A stretch of 64,000 nt of DNA from Asterias rubens (GCF_902459465.1 NC_047078.1:6720333-6784332), one strand, 5' to 3'. Shown: positions 1 through 13,820, numbered from the stretch's first letter. Made by a program: numbers and translations. Notes: generated by a model from the letters alone, not told the origin.

Positions 1-2240
1 TAAGGCTGTTTTGTTAAAACCACCTAGAAACTTTGAAACCTTGAAATGACCTTTCTTGTCATTACGTTTTTTTCTAAAGTTGCACTTTTCTGTACAAGTT
101 TTGTTTCTGTGGTTGAGGAGTTTTTTAAGTCAAATTGTCTTTCAAATGATTTGTTGCATCTTTTTAGAATATGCTGTATTTGTAGTGCCAATGTCCTTTT
201 CCTGAATCTAATTTACACTTAGTAATGATGACTTTGTAGCAGGTGGATATAGTAATTTTAACATGCTGATTATGGTTGCATCAAATCAAGTGAACATTTT
301 GAAAAGCCTCAGATTTGTACTACATTATTATAGGTGTCGGCAGGTTGTTTCCTTTCAGTTCAAATAATCATAGGCTATTTTTATTGTATAATATCTACAA
401 TTATATGGGATTAATACAAGTGAACAGTCCCAAAAACCAAAGGTATACTTTATAATGGTTTTGTCCTTGTAAAGTCATGTTTCAACTTGCCCCATAAACA
501 GTGCCAGAGGGGGTACAAAGTGAATGGACATTATTTTGGGGATACTTCTCAACCACAAAATAAGTCTTACCAACAGCTTCAATCCAAACCTTTGTATATA
601 CATTTTATTCACTTCCACTATTTATTATGGGTTTTTTTTGCATCAAACTTATTTTATTCTACCTTAATTTTTATTTTTATTTTTTTGTATCTATCAATGA
701 GGCATATCAGTTTTATCAAACTTTGACAGATCAAATCTCATAATTGAAGTGGTTTTTAAAATTTTTGAACGAATTGCAGTCGAATGACCCACGAATAAAT
801 TGACTCATATCCAAAATCATTGGTAGAATAAAATGCTGTGTCAAACACTTATGCCGGGACTATTTTTAGAAAGAAATGAAATTGAACTGTAATTAGATTA
901 AAGTGAAAAACCCTAGACGGTCGCGATTTGAATGATTCAGAAAGATGACAAATCATGATTCAGCCCCATCTTCTTCTTGCGTATGTCAAGAACAAAAATT
1001 TAAAAAAAGCCCCATGATGGACAGACCTGCTATGATCGGTGGAACATTTTGCAATGGAAAATGTCTTCAGTACGAGTTTATCACTGGATCAAGTAAAGAA
1101 CCCATTTAAAATCTAACCCATAAAATTGTGTGTACTTTATAGACCTTCGACACTGTTACTGTTTAGAAACATTATTTTATTTGTTTGCTTTTTTAATTTA
1201 TAGCCTAAATTGTGAAGCATTGTAAACATTCCATGCTTAGCAGAATTAGGTAGTGAGTTTGTTTTAGGATTATTGGCGCGATATAGTTGGCTTGTTACTC
1301 ATAAATTGTGGTAAGCACATTTTTCTGTGCTGAGGACATTCAGCCCATTTGTCAGCTATGAATGATATAAAGGATAATACACTACACATTGTGGTTGGCT
1401 TGTGATTACTTCATGCTAAGCACATTTGTCTATGCTTACCAATATTGAGCCGGCGTCCTTGGACGTATGTCAAGTATGAGTAACGAAGGATAAAGTAGTT
1501 GGGATAATTGGTATGGATTGTTCACAGTTGTCTGATAAGGAAGTATTTAATTTGGGTTGTGTGTCTGACTGCATGACTGCATGTTTGTCAGTTTTTCTTC
1601 TAATGACTCATTCTCGTTTCAAGAGGCCACGTTTAATGCATTCATACAAATTTATGACTGAGATTCGTGATCAAGTTTAAGGTAGGGTCGTACTTTGGTA
1701 ACGACCTGAACAAAAAAATTGAAATTTTTATCCAAAAGCCTTTTTGTCAAAAAGACGGTAATGACTGAATAATATGTCCAATAAAACCATTTTGTCAGAA
1801 GTGAATATTATTTGGAATGCAGTCAGAAGTTTTAGATTGCACTTTGACTACCAGGAATATACCCCAACAAAATTCATTCCGATGTGAATATTATTTGGAA
1901 TGCAGTCGGAAGTTTTAGATTGCACTTTTAACATCCAGGAATATACAAAGAATTTTCATTCCGATGGCATTCGGGCTCATTTTATGAAAATATGTACATT
2001 GTCCTGCTTTCTCAACAAGTAGAATCTTTTCAGGATTTTGTTTTCCCCAAAAAATTTCTTTGAGCCATTACTTTTTCTTGGAAGATGTAAAGTAGAAAGG
2101 AACAAAAAAATAGTTGATATTGTTTCAAAATACATCTTGGGCCTATTAGCCATTTTCATAAATTACAAGTTCATCAAACGTCATCGCTGAAGAGTAGGAA
2201 GTAAGCCAGTATTCTGATAACTACATTACCGAGAGTGAAG
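1..2240. other. No gene seen
   Basis: AT-rich, only short chance frames. Two imperfect copies of 'gaatattatttggaatgcag' lie at about 1803 and 1883, a local 80-bp duplication. Probably intron or intergenic, possibly part of POLR2H. Confidence 0.4.
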
Positions 2241-2386
2241 CCATATTTGAATTGGCAGCTTCGGCTACAGTTGTGGCTACAGCTATTGCTGTTGTCAAGG
2301 GTATTCTAGTCTTCAATGCATGATGACAAGGTGATCCAGCCGTAGTCATAGCTGTATAGCCGCAATGACACGGCCAGAGGTTCACG

Positions 2387-2800
2387 GTCTACAATAATAA
2401 ATAATAATAATAATGCATTTATAATGCGCCATCTATCTAGTGTACAAGACCCTATTCCAAGGCGCAGAACAAAAAACAATACATATTCAACAAAAAAAGA
2501 AATATAGAACACAATAAAACATTATACAATGAATAATCTACTGTCGAGACATGTAACGAGCTAAGTGTACAAAAAAAGAAATATAGAACACAATAAAACA
2601 TTATACAATGAATAATCTACTGTCAAGACATGTAACGAGCTAAGTGTATGAGGATTTAAATAAATGAGTTTTCTGCAAGTTTTTAAACAATGGAAGAGCA
2701 CTACAGCATCTGATGTTTATTGGGTAAAGTGTTCCAAAGTTTAGGAGCACAAGCAGAGAGGACAATACCAACAGCGCTATGGACCAACAGAGTGTTCTCA
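2387..2800 (-). mobile_element. Non-LTR/SINE tail with internal tandem duplication
   Basis: An (AATAAT) tract followed by 'gcatttataatgcgccatct' is the reverse of a common element end. Inside, about 80 bp ('aagaaatatagaacacaata' to 'aacgagctaagtgta') are duplicated in tandem with one difference (tcgag/tcaag). The same unit recurs at 39250-39400. Confidence 0.6.
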
Positions 2801-3274
2801 TGTGACATCAATCAATGTGAATACATCTGCTGGTTCCATTGCGATGTCTGGTGGATGCTACACGATGGACAGGGAACCAGTCAAAACGTCACATGGTCTA
2901 ATTTTTGATATTGTAAATCAGTCGGCAGAGGTTTTCTTGGGGAAAATGTTAGGTTAAATTTTCAAACCATATTGGATTATTGACATACGCAATGCAACTT
3001 TTTACGTCGTATGTTCATAAATTAATGTTCAGTTAAGTGTTTCTAAGAGTTTACTTTGTGTTCTTATGATGTTTCTTTCCAATATGAAGGAGTGTTGACG
3101 TTTATTGACTTGCTGGCCCATTCTAACTGTAAACACATTACTTTTGGCTGTTTCCAAATTGACCCCTGCACTAACCCAAAAAGTTTTGACAGCTTCTAGT
3201 TTTTTTTATCTTGTTTATTCATCAAATAATTATTTCAGAAGTAAAAGTTGAGATTGTTATTGGTACATGTAGCT

Positions 3275-3640
3275 AAGCTTGAGTGATACCACGATATTAT
3301 CGAATATCGCGATACTAATTTGGAAACGATTTCGATATCGGATCAATTTGGTTTTAATCTAAATATCGATATATCGCGATATATCGCGATATCGACTAAG
3401 TATCGCAATATCGCGATGTATTTCCTAGCTGAGACATCTTGCAACCCATAGGTTTGGAGTAAAACCAGAAGAATAGGTCATTAGAACACCTCTCTTATGC
3501 TATGACTGTCTCTTCCAAAACTTTCACTGGGAGTTTGAAGACTGATGATGTCAAATTTAATTAATCGCGATTATATCGAATATCGCGATATATTGTCGGC
3601 GATATATCGTGAATAAAATAAATCGATATCGCCCAAGCTT
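3275..3640. mobile_element. hAT-like MITE rich in 'atatcgcgat'
   Basis: Inverted tips aagcttg / caagctt; many 'atatcgcgatat' motifs in both arms. It is flanked by the 10-bp direct repeat 'acatgtagct' (3265-3274 and 3641-3650), a clean target-site duplication. Confidence 0.85.
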
Positions 3641-3650
3641 ACATGTAGCT

Positions 3651-6600
3651 TTGCTATTATCAATGCCTATCTTGTTGCTTCACTAGCCATAAGCCATAAC
3701 CCATATGCCATATCTACATGTATAGCCATTTACCACATGGAAGAGACTTGCCATCACGCCATGATGACCTTTGTTTAAACCCATGTCGAGGGTTTTCGTT
3801 TTCAGTGAGAGCAAGTTGTTGTCATGCCACATCATGAGTCAGCAAGTGATTCAGACTGAATGTTTCATCCTTAAGTGTCACCATCTAAGGAAAGTCCGAT
3901 ATATCCTCTTCCTTCTCTACTGAAGTGTCTCTCTCGAGAAAAAAAGTTAAATGCAGAAGTTCTTCCTGTTTTTTGGGGTTTTTTTTTCAATTTGGTTGGT
4001 TGTGTATGCATGCAACTTTTTCTTGGACCAGCTGAATTCCTCTTCTTTTCCCCTCTGACACCAGTTTGACGATAATGATCATTCACAACTTCAGTTTAAA
4101 CGGTCACGCATGTTTTTCACATTAGTAGAAGCAACCTGCTTCAAGTTGATAAGGGCATGCCTAGTGTCAATTATACAGCTATATTATAATTCATCAAGCC
4201 ATTTGATATCTGGGAAACTTGACAAGCGCTGATTAACCAAATCGTCTATCCAGAATCAACAAATGAATTTAGCACGAGCCATTACAGATTCGTTAGCAAG
4301 TTTTCAAGCATGATTCATGAAAAGAACTATCTGCATTTTTACTTGTCTGAAACTCTGACGCGGTTTATTGATGTTGAACTAAACAATAGAATCATCATTA
4401 TTGGTGAATCATCGTGACCTTTGACACAAGCTGGGTACGTGACCTGTGGGTCATGACATTTATGTCTCGCATAGTAATCGGGGATCAAGTTGATAAAGTG
4501 GCTGCTTTAAAATATTTGTGAAAAAAATTACATTGAGTTTGCATTGTTGTGGCTGCTGCCCGACTCGGTTTTACCTTTGCAAAGAAATTTGTCAAACCGT
4601 ATTTTCTGTTTTTAAAACAACCTTATGAAATTGGGATGAGTTCTTTTTTCATACCAGCCTGAATGATTGACTGGGATGGGGTGACTTCGCTAGGGCGTAG
4701 CATTAAAACAAAATAAATAAATACAGCAAAGTTTTACTGTTGGGACTTCCTGTTATGTTGATACTAGTAGTGACATCAGCTATTATTTAGTTGCAGTTTC
4801 ACATCCTGCTCTGGGTGTATACTTTATATGGTGTGTTTTTTTTTATATTTGTGCACACTCATTGTTGTCTTTCCAGGCCCATTTCTCCTTGGTGTTACTT
4901 TCAGTTTAATACTTTTCTAAACAAGAGTAGTGTCGGGTTGGCGGTAAACCCTGTTGGTTTTGTTTTGGATGTTCCCACATTCTCTGCGAGTCATGTTTGT
5001 ATTGTGTAATATACAGGCCTGACACTTAACTGGGCAACAAAGACTATTGGCTCCATACCCTTAGGTCATTGCCTTGGTGCCCTTTAAATGGTCCTGTTTA
5101 AATGTACAATTCCTTCATATAGTGTTGACATCTAGGTTTTGCCCTTTCAAAGAGGTAATGCCTTGGTGCCCTTGCCCTTTCAAAAACGAAACATACAGGC
5201 TTGGTAATTGATTGTTGTCAACAAAATTGTTTACCTGCTACTGTTGTTTACAGCCTGAAAACCAAGCAGACCTGGCAACAAAGTTTGTGGTACTCGTAAC
5301 AACAGAGGTCAGTTTACCTGTAGCAGCAGGGGCCATTTTACCCCTTAGAAACAGAGCCCTAGCTCTCTGTTGCCCTTTGTTTTGACCTGAAATTCTTTTT
5401 AAAACAAACCTGAAGAATTTTCATTTTGAAAGAATATGGTGTATTCTCCTTTCAAAAATGTTAGGCCTGCAGTGGATCTTTTCTTGGTCGGGTTATTGTA
5501 ATGCCCTTTAATTTTGGGAAATCCATTGTCCATTTGTTCAGGATAATTGTTTCCTTTACTTTCTGCTGGCTGACATTGTTATTCTCTGTCTGACCTTTGA
5601 CCTTCTATTGTCATTGTTTGTCAGTCTGCAAGACCCCTCCCTCCGAAGAGCACCCATTTGGGAACTCAAGTATAAATTTTTACAAAGTTCTTTCCAGCAT
5701 TATTGTCAGTCAGCATCATTTAGAAATCTTCACCCTGCCCCTTACTCATCCTCTCAACCACCTGTTCGTCTCTCCGTCCATCCTTCTTCTACCAGACATC
5801 TTACTTAACTCTGACATCAAATTAACATGAATTTGTTTACTCCGTCTGCCTTGACCGTCTGTCCTGAAAGTAAATCCTCGCTGCGGTTGCGTGGTCGTGT
5901 TCAAAGCATCTTTTATCTAATATCCACGCAGTCTTGTCGTCTTTCTCGCCGCGTCTTTGAGGCCTACTCAGTCCTCCCACGACGATGACCGCTGTTTCCC
6001 TCGAACATCTTCGCCTCCGTTCCACATTTTCCCGAAAGTGTCCTCCCCGTGTCTTGGGTTTTATTATTCTCATCCTTAACGAGATGATCTGTAGAGTCAG
6101 ATTGGCAGGAAAGACCGACCACGGCTTGGATGTTGTTGCTTTGTGCATTTTACTGGTGATTCATACGTACCTACGTACAGAGAATAGCTGAACTTTAGAT
6201 GAACCCAACTCTTTAAAGGAGCAGACAGTGTCTAGCGTCTGAATACAGCGTACATGTGTTATGATTGGTGTTACTTCGAGTAAGATTGTCAAGAGATCTT
6301 GTAGCAGTGAACTTTAATCCAATGTCTTAACATTAATAATGTTTTTACAACATGTACTCTGATCGGGAACTTTTCAATAATTGCTTAATTTAATTTAAAG
6401 TTGGTGAGACTTAATTGCTGATTTTTAAAAAAACAAAAATTTCAACGAACAAATTTTATGAACAACGATTAAAGTATCTAGCCGAAATTTGACAGTCCTT
6501 TGTAAAACTTGACTCCACAAAATGGTGTGCCGTGTTAGTTTACGAAGTATTTAAGGCAAATACATATTTGTGTAGATCGTTATGTTCTACTTTTAAAGCA

Positions 6601-7186
6601 TCTTTCTGACCATGTATGCATTTTATACCGAACGGTTTCAAACGCTTTTCATAGACCAACTCGCCCGATCAAAGGCAAGGTTTCCCTTTACTGTGTTCAT
6701 GTCAATCTGTGCTGTCTGTGTAGATGACTGGGACTATACTCCCAAAGGCAAGCATGCCTAGTGTTGAAGAGACTGAATTAGGATTCTAAGAAATTGCCTT
6801 TTTGGCATGTAAAATAAAAAAACGCGTTACTGTTTTATTCTGTTTTCTCGGTTGGGGGAATTTAAGCACTCTATATGACAATTCTAATTTGTACCAGTGG
6901 CTTTGATATTTGAAAAATTCAGAATCCTGTCGGGCATGGTTTGGAACAGCAAAACTTGCCTAACAGAACCAAGTTACCAACCTAAGTACCCTGTAATGTA
7001 GGTTGCTTGTCAGTGATTATCTGCTTATTTAGGCTTGGCAGTTAATTTTGCTAAGCACCTTTTTCGGCTGGACGGTGGGCAATGGTCTAAGTTTTTGTAG
7101 AGCTTCTTTTTCAATGTGGAAAATATTGATATGAAATACGTTAAGGTGTTGCCTCCAGCGTGCAGATTTTATGCCCAACTACGTAC
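3651..7186. other. No gene seen
   Basis: No homology recognised. Contains a family D fragment at 5013-5200 and a family B fragment at about 6590-6690. Frames at 5597-6191 overlap on both strands and lack protein character. Confidence 0.4.
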
Positions 7187-7582
7187 TTAAAGACACAAGA
7201 CACTACTGGTAATTCTCAAAGACCAACCAAGTCTTCTCACTTGGTGTACTCAACATTTGCATAAAATAACAAACTTGTGAAAATTTGAGCTCAATTGGTC
7301 GTTGAAGTTGGGAGATTACTAGAAAAGAAAAAACACCCTTGTCACACGAAGTTGTGTGCTTTCAGATGCTTGATTTCGAGGCCTCAACATCTAAATCTGA
7401 GGTCTCGAAATCAAATTCGCGGAAAACTACTTCTTTCTTGAAAACTCCGTCACATCAGAGGGAGCCGTTTCTCAAAATGCTTTTTTTCAACCTCTCCCCA
7501 TTAGGGGGCCTACTCGTTACCAAGTAAGGTTTTATGCTAATAATTATTTTGAGTAATTACCAGTAGTGTCCACTGCCTTTAC
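7187..7582 (+). mobile_element. MITE family A copy
   Basis: Full-length but diverged left end ('ttaaagacacaagacactac'); right end 'tagtgtccactgccttta'. Central palindrome partly lost. Confidence 0.8.
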
Positions 7583-7779
7583 CATTGCACACCATGTTTT
7601 TTATGTATATATGTTTTGAACACTCATACAGGTCGTGTATTAGTCTTCAACTTTGTGTAGTTTAGTTTGACACTACTAACGGCGTTGGATCTGGCCATTC
7701 TGTAGTGGCAGTGTGGTTAGCTGGTTGTCCGTAATAATCTCTCAACCAACTGGCTACTCACAAAGCCGCTATAGGGTGG

Positions 7780-8017
7780 CCCCACTCATCTTCAACCAAC
7801 TGTGTAACCTTCAGATCATCGTAATCTTCAACCATAAACATCATAATCTTCAACCAACATCATAATCTTCAACCAACATCTTAATCTTCAACCAACATCA
7901 TAACTTTCAACCCACATCATAACTTTCAACCCACATCTTAACATCATAACCTTCAACCATGAACATCTTCAACCAATGTCTTAACCTTCAACTATGAACA
8001 TCATAATCTTCAACCAG
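7780..8017. repeat. Minisatellite, left part
   Basis: About 20-bp units of the form 'cttcaaccaacatcataat', with variants (cttaacc, aactttcaaccc), repeated about ten times. Interrupted at 8018 by a mobile-element insertion. Confidence 0.85.
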
Positions 8018-8405
8018 GCCTGATACTTCACAGAGGCAACAAAGGCGATTGCCTCCATGCCCCTGATCATTGCCCTGATGCCCTTGAAATGCCCTAGTAG
8101 AAGTTTATGACATGATGAGCTGGCAGCGAGCAAGCTTGTGCTTTGGGCCCCTACTCAAGGTCACTGTTCCCGAGGTCAAGGTCACTGTTCCCGAGGTAGA
8201 CCACAAACCACCTATGTGGACACCTTGTGCCGGGACTCTGGACTGCGTCGGGAAGAGCTACGTACAGCAATGGAGGACCAACGTGTTTGGAGGGCCATCA
8301 TCCGATGCTCCGCATCGACTGAATGAAAAAGTAGAAGTTTACAATTTCCTCATTCATGTAGGGTGCCCTTTACTGAGGAGAAAAAAACGGGGCAAACAGG
8401 CTTAA
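8018..8405 (+). mobile_element. Composite insertion with LINE ORF2 C-terminus
   Basis: The middle encodes RGRPQTTYVDTLCRDSGLRR, EELRTAMEDQRVWRAIIRCS: the GRP-x-x-TY-x-D-x-L-x-x-D-x-G tail of non-LTR ORF2 proteins. An 18-bp unit (aaggtcactgttcccgag) is repeated just before it. Its ends, 'ggcctgatacttcacagagg' and 'ggcaaacaggctt', belong to repeat family D. The insertion splits the 'cttcaaccaacatcat' minisatellite in two. Confidence 0.65.
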
Positions 8406-8545
8406 ACCAACATCATAACCTTCAACCCACATCTTAATTGCTCAATAACATCATAATCTTCAACCAACGTCATAACCTTCAGCTAATGTCTTAACCTTCA
8501 ACCAGCGCAAAAATCTTCAACATCGACATAACAACCCTAGTTTAC
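8406..8545. repeat. Minisatellite, right part
   Basis: Continuation of the same unit after the insertion ('ccaacatcataaccttcaac'), about six degenerate copies. Confidence 0.8.
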
Positions 8546-10304
8546 ACTACTCTCTGAACTTTTTACGTTTTTTAAATGTCTTTGTTTTTAAGCACTTGAA
8601 CTTTCTGTGTATGTCTTGCTATGTTTTACCAAAACAAACTTCTGGAAAGATTTATACATGTATCTGCAATTGAACTTGTATTTTTCTCGGCATTTTTCTG
8701 AGAAATGAATATTGCTCTGGACATTTTGTTGCATGCATCTGAATCTATATCAACTTAAATTCCACTTTGCATAATTTGGTTTTAAGTGGACTTGTTTATT
8801 TCTGACAAACACGCGTCGCCCTTTTTTAAGATTATAATATAATATTTCACAGTTGCAGAAACCATTTACTTTGTTTATCAAAATTAGACAAGCATATCGA
8901 CTAGTATCAACATTCAACATCTGTGATGTAGATTAATAGCAAAGTTCACCGCCAGGTTTTGATCATGGTTTTCTGAATCACTTTGTTTCATTTTGATTTG
9001 TGTTTGTAGAAAGGGGTTATAGTTGGGCAACCTTGCATGTCGCAATCTCTTAGGTAGTCGACCCTCTATCAAATTAGTTCGGAAAATATGACTTTTCCAA
9101 ATATACAATGATTTATGACATCAAAGGAAATGTCACTAGATTGCTTTTAGAAGCTTTGTGTATGTGTGATTTCTATTAATATTAGCCTTTGATTGCTGGT
9201 AATTTGTGATGATGTGCAGTGAAGCAGAGACAATTATACTAGACAAACATGGTGTTAGCTTATTAATGGATTCATCAACCCCTGGCATAAAACAATCTTT
9301 GGTTCTCTGGGATTTGTTTTCTTGCTGTACAAGGCTGGTTGTCATACTAGGTTGTTTTCTGTTGACAGGGTAAATGTGAAGAAGGGGGAAGGATACGAGT
9401 ACATGTAGGTGTCTTGTGGGTTGATCTTACCCCAAGGTGTGAGGTATTTCACCAAATTACATTTTTTTTAAGATAATGTAATAATAGCAAAATATTGTTT
9501 GTGGCGTAGGTGTTTATTCTTGGAATCTCTCAGAAACCAGATTTCTATTTGAGAAGAGTGGATGGAAACAATTGGGTAACTGGACTGTGTAGTTTAATCA
9601 GTCTGCGTAATGCCTCAGTTTTATTGTAGTCACCAAACAGCACCAAGAAGGTGTTGTGTTTTTTCAAATGTAGGCTAAAAAAATTTAGTAAACCTTGTTT
9701 ATATATAATGTTGAAAATGAAAGCAAGTTTGTGTTTGCAGTCAAAGTGCCTTAACTTCAAAACAAAATGCAAACATTTTCCAGGACCAACTTGATGGTTT
9801 GAGTAATTTCCTATTAATTTGGTTATTCATTTCCTTCTGCCCATGCTCCGTATTGGGGCCTTCTCGGTTGGTTTACTTCTTTCTTTCTTTTAACTTGTAT
9901 ACCAGGCCTGATACTTCTTAGAGGCAACGAAAGTGATTGTCTCATTGCCCCCTGGTCATTGCCTTGGTGCCCTTGAAATGCTCCAGTAGAAATTTACAAT
10001 TTTCTCATAACGGTGCCCTTCAGTATACCCAGATTTATTTTGTGAATGTTCTAGAAGCTTTGAACATTAATTTCCCTTGCTGTATACTGTACCTCGGCAC
10101 GATAAAGCACTGTGCCTGTGACTCTGTAATATGACGTGTATTCAAATCAAGCTACGATGACTAAAGCAGATGTAGTCACTACTGAGAATGAGTCAGCTTC
10201 GGAATTTTGTTTGTGTCTCTCTTGAATAACGAGCGGCCTATTGCATAGATTGTGTTTGTCACGCTAAGTGGCAGTGAAATTGCTTAGCAATTTTGTCCTC
10301 TAAG

Positions 10305-10380
10305 TTTTGTGTTAGTTTTATTAACTTTGATTGATTTTGGCGCTATATAAATTCCCTCTAATTGATTGATTGATTTCATC
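10305..10380 (+). mobile_element. SINE/LINE tail fragment
   Basis: 'ttggcgctatataaattccc' followed by (ATTG)n 'attgattgattgattt': the common 3' end of short retroposons. Confidence 0.6.
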
Positions 10381-11635
10381 TGTTCAAGCAAGCATGATAC
10401 AAGTACATTCTTACCTGTCTGATTCTGATTTTGTATGCTCTCCGATAAATCAGCAAAATGGTTTTCTATCAGCCTTCGGGCAGTCACTCCTGCTTCAAGT
10501 GGCATTTAATTTGCTTAGTATTTTTTTCAGGTTACTGTTTAGTTTTCCCTTGTTAAGATAAGCCTGGTATATTTACACTTACTTATTAGGGCAGTCATTT
10601 GTGTTTTTAGCGGCAATTAAGTTTCTGGTTATTTTTCTCTTTTTAAAAGTTCTAAGCCCTACACACTTAAGTTAATCATTTCTGCTTAGTGTCAATAAAC
10701 TTGCTTAGCATTTTTCCGTAATACTTGTGTTCAAAGGTCTCCCCAATACTTAATGTCCAAGGTCAAGTTATGCACCGGCATCAAGATAAAAACCTTGCAG
10801 AATAAAACTGTTGTCAGTTGAGTTATTTACTCAGTGGGTTAACCACCCTCAGCTATTGGGCAATTCATCATAAAACGCAATACCAACTTGGGGAATACCC
10901 ACTTGAGAAAAGTGGCATAATGCAGTAATGAGGCTTTTGTTACACAACAAAGGTGTCACAATTGGGAGAGCTTCCTGAACAACACTTGCATGCAGGCCTA
11001 TTCTTTTGATCATGTTTTTAAAGCATTTTACTTAGATAGCTGTATTGACAGTTTGAATCATGACTGGTTCTGATGGGAAAGATATTAAATAATAGTTTTA
11101 ATAATATTCAGCGCTTACTTTTTATAAATTTAATTTCAGAAAAGTATTTCAGTGTGATTGTACTCCAAGTGTTTCTTACAATGTACATGTATTTCATTTT
11201 ACCTAACTGAAATAAGCAATATAAACTTGCACTTAATCATTTGAACAACTACAACATTTTTGTCAGTCTTCAGAAAAGAACCATCTCATTTAGAGGTTAT
11301 CATTACATGGTGTTACCGTAAACCTTACAATATCGTATTTCCACCATGCAAAGTTTCAAATCCTACTTATATATTCTATTCTTAGATTGTAAATCTGGGA
11401 ATGTTTGAAAGGGTGCCATGGCAACGACCAGGGCAACAGAAGAAATGGCCTCATACGTGTAGCACTCTATGAAATATTCCGTCTTGTGACTTTGACTGGT
11501 TTTGTTGTTGCCATGTTGATGTTTGTTTTGGGTGGCTTGGCTTGTTTAGGGTGTTTGTTTCTGATTCGAGTAGCAACAGTCCGATGAGTCAGTCCGAGCT
11601 GATTAATATCAAACACAAACAAATATTTATTGGAA

Positions 11636-11790
11636 TTACTCAGGGCCACCCACGGAAGCCATGCCCTCCGGTGCCCCTGCTCTTGGCCTTGGTGCCCCTC
11701 AAAAGTTTACCATTGACTTAAAAAATGTCCAGTGGAAGTGCCCTTTCCACAAGTTTAAAGTTGAAATTCCTGGCCTGAGCATTGACACTT
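11636..11790. repeat. Repeat family D copy
   Basis: Shares 'gaattactcagggccac', 'cttggtgcccctcaaaagtt' and 'gaaattcctggcctgagc' with 16618-16772; about 85% identical by eye. Confidence 0.7.
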
Positions 11791-12734
11791 GATTTTGCTT
11801 TCAAAGAGATTTTCCTCAACTCCAAACTTTCTACAATGATGCAACCCTGTGTCCAAACCTACATGTACATGTAGGCTCTAGTTTTCCATTTTGAGGTGGG
11901 CAGTTCTCTCTTCTTAGAACATTGCTTTTTATTGAGAGTTTTGAGGAAAGAATTGATAAACCGCAAAAAGCAACCAGTCAAAAGTCCACAACATAAAGTC
12001 CATGTTGTAATAAATAAACTGTATAATTCCACCTTTCCTTCAAATAAGTAGCTCCATGTTTTGGGGTAAAACAAATGTTCCATATTACAGGCATGTGAGA
12101 CTTCCACTTTTCAGCTGATTTCCTCGTTTTGGGTTTTGATTTTCCTCTTTTTTTTCTTCACTTTCTGTGTACAAAAGTATAGGAATAGTATCTTTTCATC
12201 TTTTTTTTCTTGCTCGGTAGTCTCTTTTCCTCTTTTTTCATGGATAGTTACTCACATGCCTGACTTGGGATTACCGGTGATATAACACCGTTCGTTCATA
12301 CATTTAGTGAAGTTCCATGGTTCAATGTTCAACACACGTGTATTGATGCTTGGTGTATTGATGCTTGACCCCAGCGTCATTAAATCATGGTAGTCAGCAA
12401 TCTGTTTGTCCAATTGTTATCTATTGTTTGACCTAAGCCAATCGTACTCCACCATGCTGTATCCAACGACCAACTATGTCCCTCATGAACCATGGGGTCT
12501 ATGGAATTCTTTTCTTTCTTAGTGGAGGTTTTTTTTGTTGTACCTTAGTTCGGTGGACCACAAGTGGGCAAGTATCAACTTGTTTCACTCGAGTTAAACT
12601 GGGAAAAAGGCAAAGTATTTGTACAGTAACAAATAAATCCTTACTACCATAAAAGTGTTGTAGGCCTACACGTGTTGGCAGTTGCCACGTGTTTTGTCCC
12701 TTCATTTACTCACTTATCTCATGACTTGTCATGA

Positions 12735-12830
12735 CTTTTAGCCTTCGAGAAAAACTCTGCTATTAAGGATCAAAACGTCAGGCCATTAACCTTTTTTTCT
12801 ACAATCAGTTTCCTAATACTTTATGTGAAT
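12735..12830 (+). mobile_element. Solitary Penelope-type tail
   Basis: 'tttagccttcgagaaaaact', 'gatcaaaacgtcaggccatt' and 'ctacaatcagtttcctaata' match the tail after the GIY-YIG fragment at 47520. No coding part is attached. Confidence 0.5.
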
Positions 12831-12843
12831 GTGATTTGAAGTC

Positions 12844-12864
12844 GGGGGGGGGGGGGGGGGGGGG
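12844..12864. repeat. Poly-G run
   Basis: An uninterrupted run of about 21 G. Other homopolymer runs: C at 18997-19011, T at 21520-21545, G at 42001-42013. Confidence 0.9.
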
Positions 12865-13115
12865 AAATAAACTGTACATATTTGTAGTTATATTTCCCTT
12901 GATTTATGTCATACCTGTATGTCTACTCGAACTCTGCATGACCCAGCAGTATCCATGTCATTAGTGAAGTATTATCTGACATGTACCAACTTGTCCACTG
13001 GGGTTATTGTCCTGCTCAAAGTCACTGTGATGTACATGTACATCTTATGTACATGTACATGCCATACTAGTTCTGAGTGGTCAGCTCATTCCTGTATGTA
13101 TTAAGCATGCAAACT

Positions 13116-13385
13116 AAAGAAACACGTTGCCTTGGATCCGTCGAGTTGGTCTTTGAAAAACGTTTGTAACCGTTTGTTATAAAATGCGTATGGTTAGAAA
13201 GATGATTTAAAAGTAGAATACAATGATCCACACAAATTTGCCTCGAAATTGCGTGGTTTTCCTTTTACTGTGGATCATTATTCTACTTTTAAAATATCTT
13301 TCTAATCATATGCATTTTGTAACAATTGGTTACAAACGCTTTTCAGAGACCAACTCGACCGATCCAAGGCAATGTGTTCCTTTAA
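13116..13385 (+). mobile_element. MITE family B copy
   Basis: Ends 'taaagaaacacgttgccttg' and 'caaggcaatgtgttccttta'; subterminal 'aaaagtagaata' and its complement. A longer copy is at 23201-23592. Confidence 0.85.
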
Positions 13386-13451
13386 GGATGACTAATGACA
13401 TTGCTAGGCTGATACCTCATTCTAGCAAGTGCATGGCAGTTTTTTCTTTTC

Positions 13452-13820
13452 TAAAGGGTCTGGGTACTTTTGTAGGACACAAAACCTAATGTGTACAGAT
13501 TTACATCAAACCATAGAGTATTAAGGAACTCACACAGTTTGAAAATAATGATATTAGAAAGCTTCCCTTAAAAGGTGCTGTGGTTTTTGAGAAAGGAGTA
13601 AAATCAAGTCACGAAAATAATTTTCGTCTCTATAGACGAAAATTACTATAGCTTGTATTTTCGTGCCATTGTATTACTCATTTCTCAAAAACTACAGCAC
13701 CTCAGCTAGTAATATTTTAAGGTAAGCTTTTTACTTAAGCTTTTTACCTTTCATTATCTTCAAACGGTGTAAGTTTACTGTAAATCTGTGGTCATTGGGT
13801 TTTGTGTTGCAAAACGTATA
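13452..13820. mobile_element. MITE family C copy
   Basis: 'gggtacttttgtaggacaca' at one end and 'ggtcattgggttttgtgttg' at the other; centre 'ttttcgtctctatagacgaaaa'-like palindrome. Fragments of the family are at 22990-23160, 26428-26475 and 26830-26930. Confidence 0.8.

Larger units (their letters stand above)
8546..13115. other. No gene seen
   Basis: Unique AT-rich sequence with family D copies, a SINE tail and a Penelope tail listed separately. No RPB8 exon was found here. Confidence 0.4.

Noticed and set aside
5837-6191. Overlapping frames on both strands (103 and 68 residues)
   Set aside because: No homology, no splice context; chance frames in a locally GC-richer stretch.
9361-9410. 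Possible RPB8 exon ('ggatacgagtacatgtag' reads GYEYM)
   Set aside because: Only a few residues resemble the FEYVMYGK segment and a stop follows at once.
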